Shown here: piece after piece, positions 26,016 through 34,774 of the stretch | How positions within the stretch are numbered: the stretch's first letter is position 1 | Layout of the letters: every line of letters starts with the position of its first letter | NCBI RefSeq assembly: GCF_002135375.1 | Contig: NZ_NEGH01000017.1 | Location: 1-43,596 of the forward strand | Reading direction: 5' to 3' | Length of the DNA: 43,596 nt | Source: Acinetobacter sp. ANC 4558 | Lineage (GTDB): Bacteria; Pseudomonadota; Gammaproteobacteria; Pseudomonadales; Moraxellaceae | Program-made: the position numbers and the translations under genes | Notes under the pieces: generated by a model | What the model was told of the DNA's origin: nothing | The model's input: the letters and a program-made list of their open reading frames with translations, nothing else | Databases searched by the model: none

Positions 26016-27314
26016 ATGCAGATAATTCAAGCATGGGGTAGACTATCTAAAAATAAACAGAACATTATTTATTTAAAAGAATATACTGATATTTTGAGAA
26101 AATTTGAAAATAATAAACTTGGAATAATGCGTGGTTTAGGGCGTAGTTATGGTGATGTTGCTTTAAATCATCTTGGAAATTTATGGCTTGGGCAGGGACT
26201 AAATCATTTAATTTCTTTTGATGTAAATACTGGAATTTTAAATTGTGAGGCAGGTACAAGCTTACAAGATATTCATAGAACATTAATACCACAAGGGTGG
26301 ATGCTAGCAGTTACCCCTGGGACACAAATGATTACTGTTGGTGGTGCAATTGCAAATGATGTACATGGAAAAAATCACCATGCATTTGGAACATTTGGTG
26401 ATCATGTATTAGAAATAACGCTATTAAGAACAACGGGTGAGATATTTATTTGTTCTCGTCAAAAACATTCTGAATTATTTTTCGCTACAATAGGTGGAAT
26501 TGGCTTAACAGGCGTTATTTTAAGTGCAAAAATTCAATTACGGACAATAAAAGGTCCTTGGTTAGAATCTGAAACCATTCCATATTACAACTTAAATGAA
26601 TTTTTTGAATTAGCTGATGGTTCAGAGCAAGATTGGGAACATACGGTATCTTGGGTGGATTGTATGAATGGCGCAAATGCTCGTGGTCTTTTTATGCGTG
26701 CAAACTTAAGCGATGAATCATACCAATCAGCGCCAGTAATTAAAGATAAAACCTTTCCTCTATCTCCACCCATTTCAATGGTAAATAGTGTAAGTTTACC
26801 ATTATTCAATTTTGCATATTTTCATAAAAATCGCTTACAGAAAGGAAAAAAAATCGTTCATTATGAACCGTTCTTTTATCCATTAGATGCCATTCATGAA
26901 TGGAATAAAATGTATGGACCAAAAGGCTTCTATCAGTATCAAAGTGTTGTACCGAGAAATGTTGGTAGTGATGCAACAAAAGAGATGTTAAAGGCAATTA
27001 AAAAGTCTGGGGAAGGTTCATTTCTTGCTGTTTTAAAAACGTTTGGTGAACGGACATCCGGTGGCTTATTAAGTTTCCCTGAACCTGGTGTCACGTTAGC
27101 GCTCGATTTTCCAAATCGAGGAAAACGAACAGAAAAACTGTTTGAAGTACTTGATGCAATTGTTAAAGAAGCACATGGAAAGTTATATTTAGCAAAAGAT
27201 GCACGCATGCCAAAAACATTATTTGAGAAAGGTTATCCTTTATTTAATGAGTTCTTGAAATATAAAGACCCCGGTATTAGTTCAGAAATGTCACGAAGAT
27301 TATTAGGTGTATAA
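26016..27314 (+). CDS. dprE1: Decaprenylphosphoryl-beta-D-ribose 2'-oxidase DprE1
   Basis: 432-residue FAD oxidoreductase of the vanillyl-alcohol-oxidase type. The FAD-binding part shows GLGRSYGDVALN and ITVGGAIANDVHGKNHHAFG; His117 corresponds to FAD-contacting His132 of M. tuberculosis DprE1. The C-terminal part holds LYLAKDAR with Lys394, equivalent to catalytic Lys418. Where the tuberculosis enzyme has Cys387 (the benzothiazinone target, in ICVDFP), this one reads LALDFP with Ala362. It oxidises polyprenyl-phosphoryl-ribose to the 2'-keto intermediate; DprE2 next door reduces it. The stop codon abuts the dprE2 ATG. Confidence 0.93.
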   Translation: MQIIQAWGRLSKNKQNIIYLKEYTDILRKFENNKLGIMRGLGRSYGDVALNHLGNLWLGQGLNHLISFDVNTGILNCEAGTSLQDIHRTLIPQGWMLAVTPGTQMITVGGAIANDVHGKNHHAFGTFGDHVLEITLLRTTGEIFICSRQKHSELFFATIGGIGLTGVILSAKIQLRTIKGPWLESETIPYYNLNEFFELADGSEQDWEHTVSWVDCMNGANARGLFMRANLSDESYQSAPVIKDKTFPLSPPISMVNSVSLPLFNFAYFHKNRLQKGKKIVHYEPFFYPLDAIHEWNKMYGPKGFYQYQSVVPRNVGSDATKEMLKAIKKSGEGSFLAVLKTFGERTSGGLLSFPEPGVTLALDFPNRGKRTEKLFEVLDAIVKEAHGKLYLAKDARMPKTLFEKGYPLFNEFLKYKDPGISSEMSRRLLGV

Positions 27315-28070
27315 ATGTCACAGAAACAAAAAATTCTTATTATTGGTGGCACTTCTGCGATTGCGGAACATTGCGTAAGACAATGGTTATCAAAAGAAAA
27401 TGCTGAAATTATTTTAGTAGGGCGAGGTATTGAAAAATTAACACGAACAGCAAATGATTTAAAGGTTCGATACCCTTCCACAGAGATCCAACTTCAAGAA
27501 GTTGACTTTTTATCGACAATATCTATTCAAGCATGTATTGAACAGGCATTTGCAATATCCCCAGTTGATATTGCATTGGTTGCACATGGTACTCTACCAA
27601 ATCAGGAGTCATGTGAAAATGATATTAATATTGCCAAACAAGCAATTGAAGTAAATGCATTATCTCCAGTTCTTTTTGCTGAAGAAATTTTGAAAAAGAT
27701 GATTCAAGAAGATCATGGTCGCTTAGCTGTTATTGGTTCTGTTGCAGGCGATAGAGGTCGAAAATCTAATTATGTTTATGGTGCTTCAAAAGCATTAATT
27801 GATAAATATTTGGAAGGGGTTCAGCATCGTTTAGCACTGATTGGATCAAAAGTAACAGCAACTTTAATTAAACCTGGACCAACAGCAACACCTATGACTG
27901 CAGAAATTTCAGGAAAAGGAAAGCTTGCATCTCCAGAACATGTTGCAAAGGAGATTGTCGAGGGTGTTTCAAAAGGGAAACGAGTGATTTATGCACCAAG
28001 TAAGTGGCTAATTATTATGCTAATTATTAAAAATCTACCATTCTTTTTGTTTAAAAAAATGGATATTTAA
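27315..28070 (+). CDS. dprE2: Decaprenylphosphoryl-2-keto-ribose reductase DprE2 (SDR)
   Basis: 251-residue short-chain dehydrogenase. The cofactor motif is IIGGTSAIAEHCVRQWL (residues 8-24), the same GGTSxI form as mycobacterial DprE2; the catalytic Ser lies in VIGSVAGDRGR and the YxxxK motif in VYGASKALIDKY. It reduces the keto intermediate to polyprenyl-phosphoryl-D-arabinofuranose, completing epimerisation with DprE1. The C-terminal hydrophobic stretch (WLIIMLIIKNLPFFLF) is typical of the family and suggests membrane association. Its ATG follows the dprE1 stop without a gap. A terminator hairpin follows. Confidence 0.9.
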   Translation: MSQKQKILIIGGTSAIAEHCVRQWLSKENAEIILVGRGIEKLTRTANDLKVRYPSTEIQLQEVDFLSTISIQACIEQAFAISPVDIALVAHGTLPNQESCENDINIAKQAIEVNALSPVLFAEEILKKMIQEDHGRLAVIGSVAGDRGRKSNYVYGASKALIDKYLEGVQHRLALIGSKVTATLIKPGPTATPMTAEISGKGKLASPEHVAKEIVEGVSKGKRVIYAPSKWLIIMLIIKNLPFFLFKKMDI

Positions 28071-28083
28071 ACGAGTCATTTTC

Positions 28084-28113
28084 AAAAAGGAGAGGTAAGT
28101 TATCTCTCTTTTT
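28084..28113. terminator. Intrinsic terminator after dprE2
   Basis: AAAAAGGAGAG and CTCTCTTTTT pair with a single bulge around a 7- to 9-base loop and run into a U-tract. It also overlaps the stop codon of the converging zinc-ribbon gene and may serve both. Confidence 0.7.
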
Positions 28114-28480
28114 ATTGGCTGTAAATTTCTTTAAATCGACAGTTACATTGTTTGCACTTAAAATCTAAGAAAATATTTTTATCTATAATGACGCCTGCTT
28201 TTTTTCCGTAAATATTTCCTAAAAATCCACCTGTAATGCCAACACCAATTGCACCCACAAAAGTACCAACTGTACCGCCAATAATAATACCTAGAGGTCC
28301 TGCAACAGCAGTGCCAATTGCTGCGCCAATCGACGCGCCTGACGCTGCACCTCCGACAGTTCCTGCTGTAGCGCCCGCGGAAGAAAGCAAGACGCCACCA
28401 AGTTTTCTTAATTGTTGTTCATGATTGCGTTGTTCAATATCAGTGGATTTGCATTTAGGGCATTGAATAGGAGACGGCAT
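28112..28480 (-). CDS. Zinc-ribbon protein with glycine-zipper membrane segment, hypothetical
   Basis: 122 residues. The N-terminal CPKCKST (CxxC) and C-terminal FKCKQCNCRF (CxxC) could form one split zinc ribbon. Between them is a long Gly/Ala-rich hydrophobic stretch with repeated GxxxG spacing (GASIGAAIGTAVAGPLGIIIGG and further), a glycine-zipper likely to insert in membrane. The frame starts at 28513, but ATG 28480 directly before PSPIQCPKC has GGA at a fair distance and is preferred. I do not recognise a named family. It converges with dprE2 at a shared terminator and marks the right edge of the arabinose locus. Confidence 0.6.
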   Translation of the reverse strand: MPSPIQCPKCKSTDIEQRNHEQQLRKLGGVLLSSAGATAGTVGGAASGASIGAAIGTAVAGPLGIIIGGTVGTFVGAIGVGITGGFLGNIYGKKAGVIIDKNIFLDFKCKQCNCRFKEIYSQ

Positions 28481-28563
28481 GATAAAATTCCATATATTAC
28501 GCATACTCATCATAAGAGGTTTTATTCAAAATGAATATTAAAATATGTTTTAATTCTTTCCAA

Positions 28564-28588
28564 AAAAATACCTGATATTTCATCAGGC
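28564..28588 (-). terminator. Intrinsic terminator after xpt
   Basis: Reverse-strand hairpin CCTGAT-GAAAT-ATCAGG followed by TATTTTTTT, about 55 bases after the xpt stop codon. Confidence 0.72.
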
Positions 28589-28641
28589 ATTTAAAGTTCA
28601 TAGAAACTTTGGTTTTATTGAGTGTGAGCAAATACGAATCG

Positions 28642-29287
<646 letters not shown>

Positions 29288-29306
29288 GCAAAATTGAGTA
29301 AATCAA

Positions 29307-30008
29307 TCATTTTTTTGAATTTTGATATTCATTGAGCAATATACTATATGAAAAATTTTTATCAATATGTAATGCTTTCACTGGTAAATAATTTAAAACA
29401 GGAGCAAGCCAAAAAGTAGTTTGACGGTTGGAGTCATCATGCGTCATGCTTATTTTTAGTGTCTCATAAGTGCCGATAGGGGTTGTAATATTTTCCAGAC
29501 CTTCAGGTGTAATTTGTAACATTTTAGTTTTTTTCATGCCAGCCACTAAATATTCATTTTTGAGCTGTTGGTTTTTTAAATCTTCTCGAATTTGTAATTC
29601 AATATTAAGTTCATCAAGGACATTCTTTTCTAAGGGATAAGCGTAGCTTGCTTTATTATCTTGAGTGAAAATCATCTTTTTTGAGACATCAAAGGTGATG
29701 CTATTTTGAGTATTGAAAAAAAATAGTTTGGTATTTCTATTAAAAAATTCAGATTGGATTGATGTATTATTTTGTGTAAATTTACTCTGTGCAGATGCAT
29801 GAATAAACTCACTTGAAGTTGCAGTAAAACTATAATTCCATTCGTTATTTATATTTTTTAATGTGCTTGTCGCTGTACCTAATTGTTTTCCATTGTAGTC
29901 AACTAGATAAATTGCTCGGAATGGTTCTAAAGCATATACAGTACTCCCGATGAATAGGGCGGAAATGGTAATTATAGATTTAAGAATTTGTCGATTTTTT
30001 TTTAGCAT
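29307..30008 (-). CDS. DUF3108 family secreted protein
   Basis: 233 residues with a Sec signal peptide (basic MLKKNRQILK, hydrophobic core, probable cleavage after VYA). The mature protein begins LEPFRAIYLVDYNGKQLGTA and alternates beta-strand-like segments. TPIGTYETLKISM and TTFWLAPVLNYLPVKA fit the DUF3108 pattern (beta-barrel-like periplasmic protein of unknown function, often noted in envelope contexts). It is probably periplasmic. It stands 90 bases downstream of another hypothetical gene on the same strand. Confidence 0.72.
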   Translation of the reverse strand: MLKKNRQILKSIITISALFIGSTVYALEPFRAIYLVDYNGKQLGTATSTLKNINNEWNYSFTATSSEFIHASAQSKFTQNNTSIQSEFFNRNTKLFFFNTQNSITFDVSKKMIFTQDNKASYAYPLEKNVLDELNIELQIREDLKNQQLKNEYLVAGMKKTKMLQITPEGLENITTPIGTYETLKISMTHDDSNRQTTFWLAPVLNYLPVKALHIDKNFSYSILLNEYQNSKK

Positions 30009-30100
30009 GAATTGAAAAACGCTTATATGAGAAAATTTTACATGAATATTATTTTGTGTTGAATCGTGAGATAGATGTTATTTATATAGTGATAAATCAT

Positions 30101-30772
30101 TTAAATTGGCTGATTTTGCTCTTCAACAATAGTAAATTCGGTTAAATCAGGTTCAACCGTGTATTTGGTGATGTGACCAAAAAGAGGCGCTAAATTTACA
30201 TTACCGAGTACAATAAGTTCACCCTCTCTTAATACTGCATGATTAACGTGAACTTTGGATAAGGTATCAATAATTGAATCACTTTTCCCCATCCAGCGAT
30301 TTAAATCTAAGTGCAGTAAATCATCTTTAACTTTCAATACATCCAATTTTTCTAAAATAATTCCCAGAGGATCTTTATTTAAAACTTTTTGATAAAAAAA
30401 TACAGCAAGGAGCACACCCCATTTATGAAAGATAGTTGGATATTTTGCTTGTACGATGCTGGTGTCACTGATTTGTTCAAAAACAACAAGTTGTGTTCTG
30501 TTGGTCATTTCCATTTGTAATAGTTTTAAATCAACAGAAAGGGTGATATCTAAACCTTGATAATTTAATGTTGCATATAAACGCAACCAATCATCGTGTA
30601 AGTCAGCGTGTAAATCTTTCAACATTTTGACATTATCTGTGACAAAGCGTCGAAAAGTCGCATTTAAAAAGGCTTCAGATAGTGGGAATTCTCTTTCATC
30701 TTCAATAAACCCTTCTGCTTTTCTATAGGCATATTGCATATACTTAGAAATATTTGATATCAGAGTTTGCAT
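30101..30772 (-). CDS. Hypothetical protein
   Basis: 223-residue protein without signal peptide. The N terminus has an aromatic/basic helix (YMQYAYRKAEGF), the middle has alternating strands (LRLYATLNYQGLDITLSVD), and one hydrophobic helix (WGVLLAVFFYQKVL) sits near residue 125. The overall pattern suggests a lipid- or membrane-associated beta-rich domain, but I do not recognise a family. The ATG at 30772 has GGA 9 bases upstream and is preferred to the one three codons earlier. Likely co-directional but not clearly co-transcribed with the DUF3108 gene. Confidence 0.6.
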   Translation of the reverse strand: MQTLISNISKYMQYAYRKAEGFIEDEREFPLSEAFLNATFRRFVTDNVKMLKDLHADLHDDWLRLYATLNYQGLDITLSVDLKLLQMEMTNRTQLVVFEQISDTSIVQAKYPTIFHKWGVLLAVFFYQKVLNKDPLGIILEKLDVLKVKDDLLHLDLNRWMGKSDSIIDTLSKVHVNHAVLREGELIVLGNVNLAPLFGHITKYTVEPDLTEFTIVEEQNQPI

Positions 30773-30781
30773 AAAGAGCAT

Positions 30782-31003
30782 TCCAAGTCGTTGAATTTTA
30801 AATAAACACGCTTAAATTTAATGAAAAGCATTCGAATAAGATAGGCAGTTTAGCAAATTAAATGAATTTCTATTGAAAATAACAAAACATTTTTTAATTT
30901 AACTTTAAGTTTCGATCATTTCAATCCTTTGTATGGAACTGACATGATAGATTAAATTGAAAGTTTCTTCACTATAGAGCGATTAGGGAAATAATTTTAG
31001 TGA
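30782..31003. other. Intergenic stretch without recognised element
   Basis: AT-rich leader of the hypothetical gene to the left. No convincing promoter, hairpin or small gene was found by eye; it must contain the promoter for that gene and the end of the monooxygenase-like gene. Confidence 0.4.
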
Positions 31004-31297
31004 TTATGGGCTTTTATACTGACGCTGAATTTCACAAATTTCGATTTCAAAGTTGTGATACCATTTTTCTTTTCCTTGTTGCTGCGTTAATTGATGTTCT
31101 GTATCTAATCGCCATGCTCGAATATCTTCAAGGCTATTCCAGTAAGAAAGGGCGAATTCTTTTTTTTCTAAACAAAAAGATTCAAACTTTTGACAGTTAA
31201 ATTGTTGCAGAGCATTATTACGTAGATTTTCTGCGGTTGCATTATATTCATGATCAAAATTACGGATGCTCGCTTTAAAAATAACAACGTATTTCAT
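31004..31297 (-). CDS. Antibiotic biosynthesis monooxygenase (ABM) domain protein
   Basis: 97-residue ferredoxin-like alpha/beta protein. The ABM pattern is visible: a first strand MKYVVIFKASIRN, a central ESFCLEKKEFALSYWNSLED, and IRAWRLDTEHQLTQQQGKEKWYHNFEIEICE. Such proteins are cofactor-free monooxygenases or heme-degrading/quinol enzymes; most small members, including this one, have no assigned substrate. It is a single gene upstream of the ybeY operon, whose terminator lies between them. Confidence 0.75.
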   Translation of the reverse strand: MKYVVIFKASIRNFDHEYNATAENLRNNALQQFNCQKFESFCLEKKEFALSYWNSLEDIRAWRLDTEHQLTQQQGKEKWYHNFEIEICEIQRQYKSP

Positions 31298-31330
31298 TTT
31301 ATTTCTCTATAAAAATTATGATTTAACGTA

Positions 31331-31355
31331 TAAAAAAGCGAGCCTGAGCTCGCTT
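31331..31355 (-). terminator. Intrinsic terminator after ybeY
   Basis: AAGCGAGC-CTGA-GCTCGCTT hairpin, followed on the reverse strand by TTTTTTAT, directly after the ybeY stop codon at 31359. Confidence 0.85.
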
Positions 31356-31358
31356 GTT

Positions 31359-31841
31359 TCATTCTAATTCCAGATAAGGGTTTTCAAATCCTAATTTCTT
31401 TAAAATTTCAATTTCTAAACTTTCCATTTCATTTGCATCTTCTTCAGATGTTTCATGATCATAACCCATTAAATGCAGTGTGCCATGAACCAACATATGC
31501 GTAAAATGCGTTAAAGGTGCTTTATTTTGTTCAAGGGCTTCATGAAGAACCACAGGAATACAAATCACTAAGTCACCGAGAGGAAACACATCTAAAACTT
31601 GTGCCATTTCATCTGGAAGATCACTGGAAAAAGATAAGACATTGGTAGGCTTATCTTTTCCTCGGTATTCTAGATTAAGTTTACGACTTTCATCATTACT
31701 CACACAAGCAATGCCAATTTCACAGTCACTTTGCGTATGAATATGACGTAACGTTATTTCTACAACTTTTTTAAGATAAGCACGTTTCAAAACTAATTCA
31801 GGGCTTTGAATATCCTGTTGTAGGGTAAGACTGAGTTTCAA
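31359..31841 (-). CDS. ybeY: Endoribonuclease YbeY (rRNA maturation/quality control)
   Basis: 160-residue zinc-dependent single-strand endoribonuclease acting in 16S rRNA 3'-end maturation and 70S quality control. The metal motif [13 protein letters not shown] (HGxLHLxGYDH) is complete, preceded by the family [12 protein letters not shown]. Normal length. Downstream partner of the PhoH-family gene, 25 bases after its stop; the phoH-ybeY pair, with miaB upstream, is a conserved gammaproteobacterial arrangement. Confidence 0.95.
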   Translation of the reverse strand: MKLSLTLQQDIQSPELVLKRAYLKKVVEITLRHIHTQSDCEIGIACVSNDESRKLNLEYRGKDKPTNVLSFSSDLPDEMAQVLDVFPLGDLVICIPVVLHEALEQNKAPLTHFTHMLVHGTLHLMGYDHETSEEDANEMESLEIEILKKLGFENPYLELE

Positions 31842-31866
31842 AAATTATCCTTCAATATTTACAATT

Positions 31867-32952
31867 TTAAACTTCATGCTGAGCATCTGCAGCAGCATTA
31901 TTTTCAGTGACTAACGCGTCTTGAAGCGCTTTTCGTTCAGCACGTGCCTCAGTGCTTAAGCGTTGCTGTACGCTGTCCCAACCCTCATACGCTTCAACAA
32001 TTTTTTGTACTAACTGATGGCGTACGACATCTCTAGAATGAAAATGTGTAATGTGAATTTCTTTCACATTTTCAAGCACGCGAAGGGCATGAGAAAGACC
32101 AGACTGTTGACCGCGCGGTAAGTCGACTTGAGTAACATCACCTGTGATGACCGCACGTGATCCAAAACCTAAGCGTGTGAGGAACATTTTCATTTGCTCG
32201 GGCGTGGTATTTTGTGCTTCATCTAAAATGACAAAAGAGTGATTTAGGGTGCGTCCACGCATATAGGCTAAAGGAGCTACTTCAATCACTTGGCGTTCAA
32301 TAAGTTTGGCAACTTTTTCAAAACCAAGCATTTCATATAACGCATCGTATAGTGGACGCAGATAGGGATCAATTTTTTGAGTTAAATCACCCGGTAAGAA
32401 ACCAAGTTTTTCTCCAGCTTCAACCGCAGGGCGAACTAATAAAATACGTTGAATTTCATTTCGTTCTAACATATCGACCGCAGCTGCGACAGCGAGGTAG
32501 GTTTTTCCTGTACCTGCTGGTCCAACACCAAATGAAATATCACTTTGTAAAATGCGTTGCACATAACGTTTTTGGTTTGCACCGCGTGGATTAATACGAC
32601 CTTTGCGCGTTTGTAGCCAAACTGCATCCAAACCCGTATGCTCTTGTTCTTCAAAATCTATTTCTTGTAATTCACGGTCAGTTTGACTGCCTTGAATCAT
32701 GAGATGAAGCGTATCAGCGGTAATTTGTTGACTGGTTTCACTTTCTTCATGTAATCGATGCAGCAGGCTTTCAGTCCGTGTTACTGCATCAATTTCTCCA
32801 TCAATAAAAAATGCATCCCCACGATGGGAAAGTTTGACATCTAAACGTTGTTCGATTTGCTTCAAATGACCGTTATATGCACCTAAAATGCTTTGTAAAC
32901 GATCATTTGAAAGGCCAGGAAAAGTTACTGTACGTCGAATCGCTGCAGTCAA
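31867..32952 (-). CDS. ybeZ: PhoH family ATPase (YbeZ)
   Basis: 361 residues. An N-terminal KH-like/PhoH leader (about 1-120) precedes the ATPase domain: Walker A GPAGTGKTYLAVAAA, Walker B FVILDEAQN, then MFLTRLGFGSRAVITGDVTQ, the standard PhoH signature. It is a putative ATP-dependent RNA helicase or nucleic-acid ATPase that works with YbeY. It lies in the miaB-ybeZ-ybeY run, 41 bases after miaB. The Glu/Arg-rich C-terminal tail is a common feature. Confidence 0.93.
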   Translation of the reverse strand: MTAAIRRTVTFPGLSNDRLQSILGAYNGHLKQIEQRLDVKLSHRGDAFFIDGEIDAVTRTESLLHRLHEESETSQQITADTLHLMIQGSQTDRELQEIDFEEQEHTGLDAVWLQTRKGRINPRGANQKRYVQRILQSDISFGVGPAGTGKTYLAVAAAVDMLERNEIQRILLVRPAVEAGEKLGFLPGDLTQKIDPYLRPLYDALYEMLGFEKVAKLIERQVIEVAPLAYMRGRTLNHSFVILDEAQNTTPEQMKMFLTRLGFGSRAVITGDVTQVDLPRGQQSGLSHALRVLENVKEIHITHFHSRDVVRHQLVQKIVEAYEGWDSVQQRLSTEARAERKALQDALVTENNAAADAQHEV

Positions 32953-32993
32953 GAGAATTCCTTTTATAAAGTAGACTAATTTATAGCTCTACA

Positions 32994-34448
32994 TTACGCC
33001 ACGTCAGGCTCAAGATTCAAGAGTTCACCATAAACTAAATTTAAAGTTTTTATCTCTGTTACCTCAATTTCTGCGAAACGACCGACCCAAGCAGCATCAC
33101 CAATAAATGTTACTAAACGTGTATTGTCCGCAGTACCAACTAAAATATTCGGATCTTTGTCAGAGACGTTTTCAATGAGGACACGTTGAACAGTGCCTAG
33201 CATTGCATCAGTTTTTTCAATACTTGAACGCTTAATCCATTGCTGTACTTTAGCAAGACGTTCTTTTTTAACATCTTCAGGAATAATATCCTCAAGTTCT
33301 GATGCTGGAGTACCTGGTCGTTTTGAATAAATAAAACTATATGAATGATCAAAATCCATATCTTTAATAAATTGATAGGTTTCTTCGAAGTTTTCATCAG
33401 TTTCATTTGGGAAACCAATAATAAAGTCGGACGATAAGTGCATGTCGGGGCGCACTTTACGTAATTTTTTAATTTTTTCGATATAAACATCAATGGTGTG
33501 ATTACGTTTCATTGCTTGCAGTACATCGTTTGAGCCACTTTGAACAGGCAAGTGCAGATGTGAAACCATTTGTGGTAAATCACGATAGCATTGAATTAAA
33601 TCATCATTAAATTCTAAAGGATGTGAAGTGGTGTAGCGTAAACGTCCAATACCTGGAATTTCTGCAACTAAGCGTAATAAATCAGCAAAAGTACAGATTC
33701 CTCCTTCAAACGTTTCTCCTCTATAGCCATTAACATTTTGACCCAGTAGGGAAATTTCACGAACCCCTTTTTCAGCTAAGGTCGCAATTTCAGCTAGTAC
33801 GTCATCTAATGGGCGAGAAACCTCTTCTCCTCGAGTATAAGGAACGACGCAGAAAGAGCAATATTTGGAACATCCTTCCATAATAGAAACAAATGCTTTG
33901 TAGCCTTCCACACGTGGCTCAGGTAAAAAATCAAATTTTTCAATGTCAGGAAAAGAAATATCCACCAATTTGATTTTATCTTTTTTAGGTTTTTCAATTT
34001 GCTCAAAATGTTGATCTAACATTTGCGGTAAGCGGTGCAAAGTTTGTGGTCCAAAAATCATATCAACATAATTGGCACGTTTTTGAATGTTGTCACCTTC
34101 TTGAGAGGCAACACAACCGCCAACACCAATAATAAGATCAGGATTTTTTTCTTTCAGTTTACGCCAACGACCCAGTTCAGAAAAAACTTTTTCTTGTGCT
34201 TTTTCACGAATAGAACACGTATTCATGAGCAAGATATCGGCTTCCTTGGGATCGGTCGTTAAAATATAACCGTGAGAGTCGCCAAGAAGATCTGCCATAC
34301 GATGACTGTCATACTCATTCATCTGACACCCTTGTGTTTCGATATACAGTTTTTTAACTGAATCGAGAACAGGGGTGTGCTGTGGCTGGGTAACAGTGTT
34401 TTCTGAGGCAGCTTGGGCACTATTGGGAATGATGGTTTGAACCGTCAT
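32994..34448 (-). CDS. miaB: tRNA-2-methylthio-N6-dimethylallyladenosine synthase MiaB
   Basis: 484-residue radical SAM methylthiotransferase that modifies A37 of tRNAs reading UNN codons. N-terminal cluster cysteines: [22 protein letters not shown] and VGGCVASQ. The radical-SAM cluster is CSKYCSFC (CxxxCxxC) near residue 188; a TRAM domain closes the protein. The frame opens at 34472, but AGGAG precedes the ATG at 34448 at a 5-base spacing, so the first eight codons are leader. About 25 N-terminal residues before the conserved [10 protein letters not shown] are an unremarkable extension. First gene of the miaB-ybeZ-ybeY operon. Confidence 0.95.
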   Translation of the reverse strand: MTVQTIIPNSAQAASENTVTQPQHTPVLDSVKKLYIETQGCQMNEYDSHRMADLLGDSHGYILTTDPKEADILLMNTCSIREKAQEKVFSELGRWRKLKEKNPDLIIGVGGCVASQEGDNIQKRANYVDMIFGPQTLHRLPQMLDQHFEQIEKPKKDKIKLVDISFPDIEKFDFLPEPRVEGYKAFVSIMEGCSKYCSFCVVPYTRGEEVSRPLDDVLAEIATLAEKGVREISLLGQNVNGYRGETFEGGICTFADLLRLVAEIPGIGRLRYTTSHPLEFNDDLIQCYRDLPQMVSHLHLPVQSGSNDVLQAMKRNHTIDVYIEKIKKLRKVRPDMHLSSDFIIGFPNETDENFEETYQFIKDMDFDHSYSFIYSKRPGTPASELEDIIPEDVKKERLAKVQQWIKRSSIEKTDAMLGTVQRVLIENVSDKDPNILVGTADNTRLVTFIGDAAWVGRFAEIEVTEIKTLNLVYGELLNLEPDVA

Positions 34449-34774
34449 GTAGGCTCCTAAAAATGAAAACAAAAAATTTAATTTGGATTGGCAATAAACT
34501 GTAGCTTATTCATATAAATAAAGAATACAGTATTGTATATGGCGACCAACTAAATTTGAAAATATATTGGAAGGCGCATATTTTAGCAGGAAAAGGGGGC
34601 AAACTTATAGCTTAAAATAATGATGTGATGCACATTGAATTTTACGATGAAAATGTTTGAAATTTAGTAGTGTTTAATCATAAGGTTACATAACAGAACA
34701 ATACGACTGACTAAGAATAATTAAACTATATAGAAAATGGTAAAATTAAACATTTATGGGTTTGGGTAGTAAAA
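34449..34774. other. Divergent intergenic region between miaB and the lytic transglycosylase gene
   Basis: 326 bases, AT-rich, no gene found. A possible miaB promoter on the reverse strand is TTCAAA-17-TACAAT (about plus 34535-34563). I see no hairpin with a U-tract and no small RNA-like structure. Confidence 0.35.

Noticed and set aside
26585..27481. Several minus-strand frames opposite dprE1 and dprE2
   Set aside because: They mirror strongly conserved coding sequence and have no family features; they are shadows of the real genes.
34449..34774. Possible small RNA gene between miaB and slt
   Set aside because: No terminator hairpin or clear internal promoter pair could be found; treated as a divergent promoter region.
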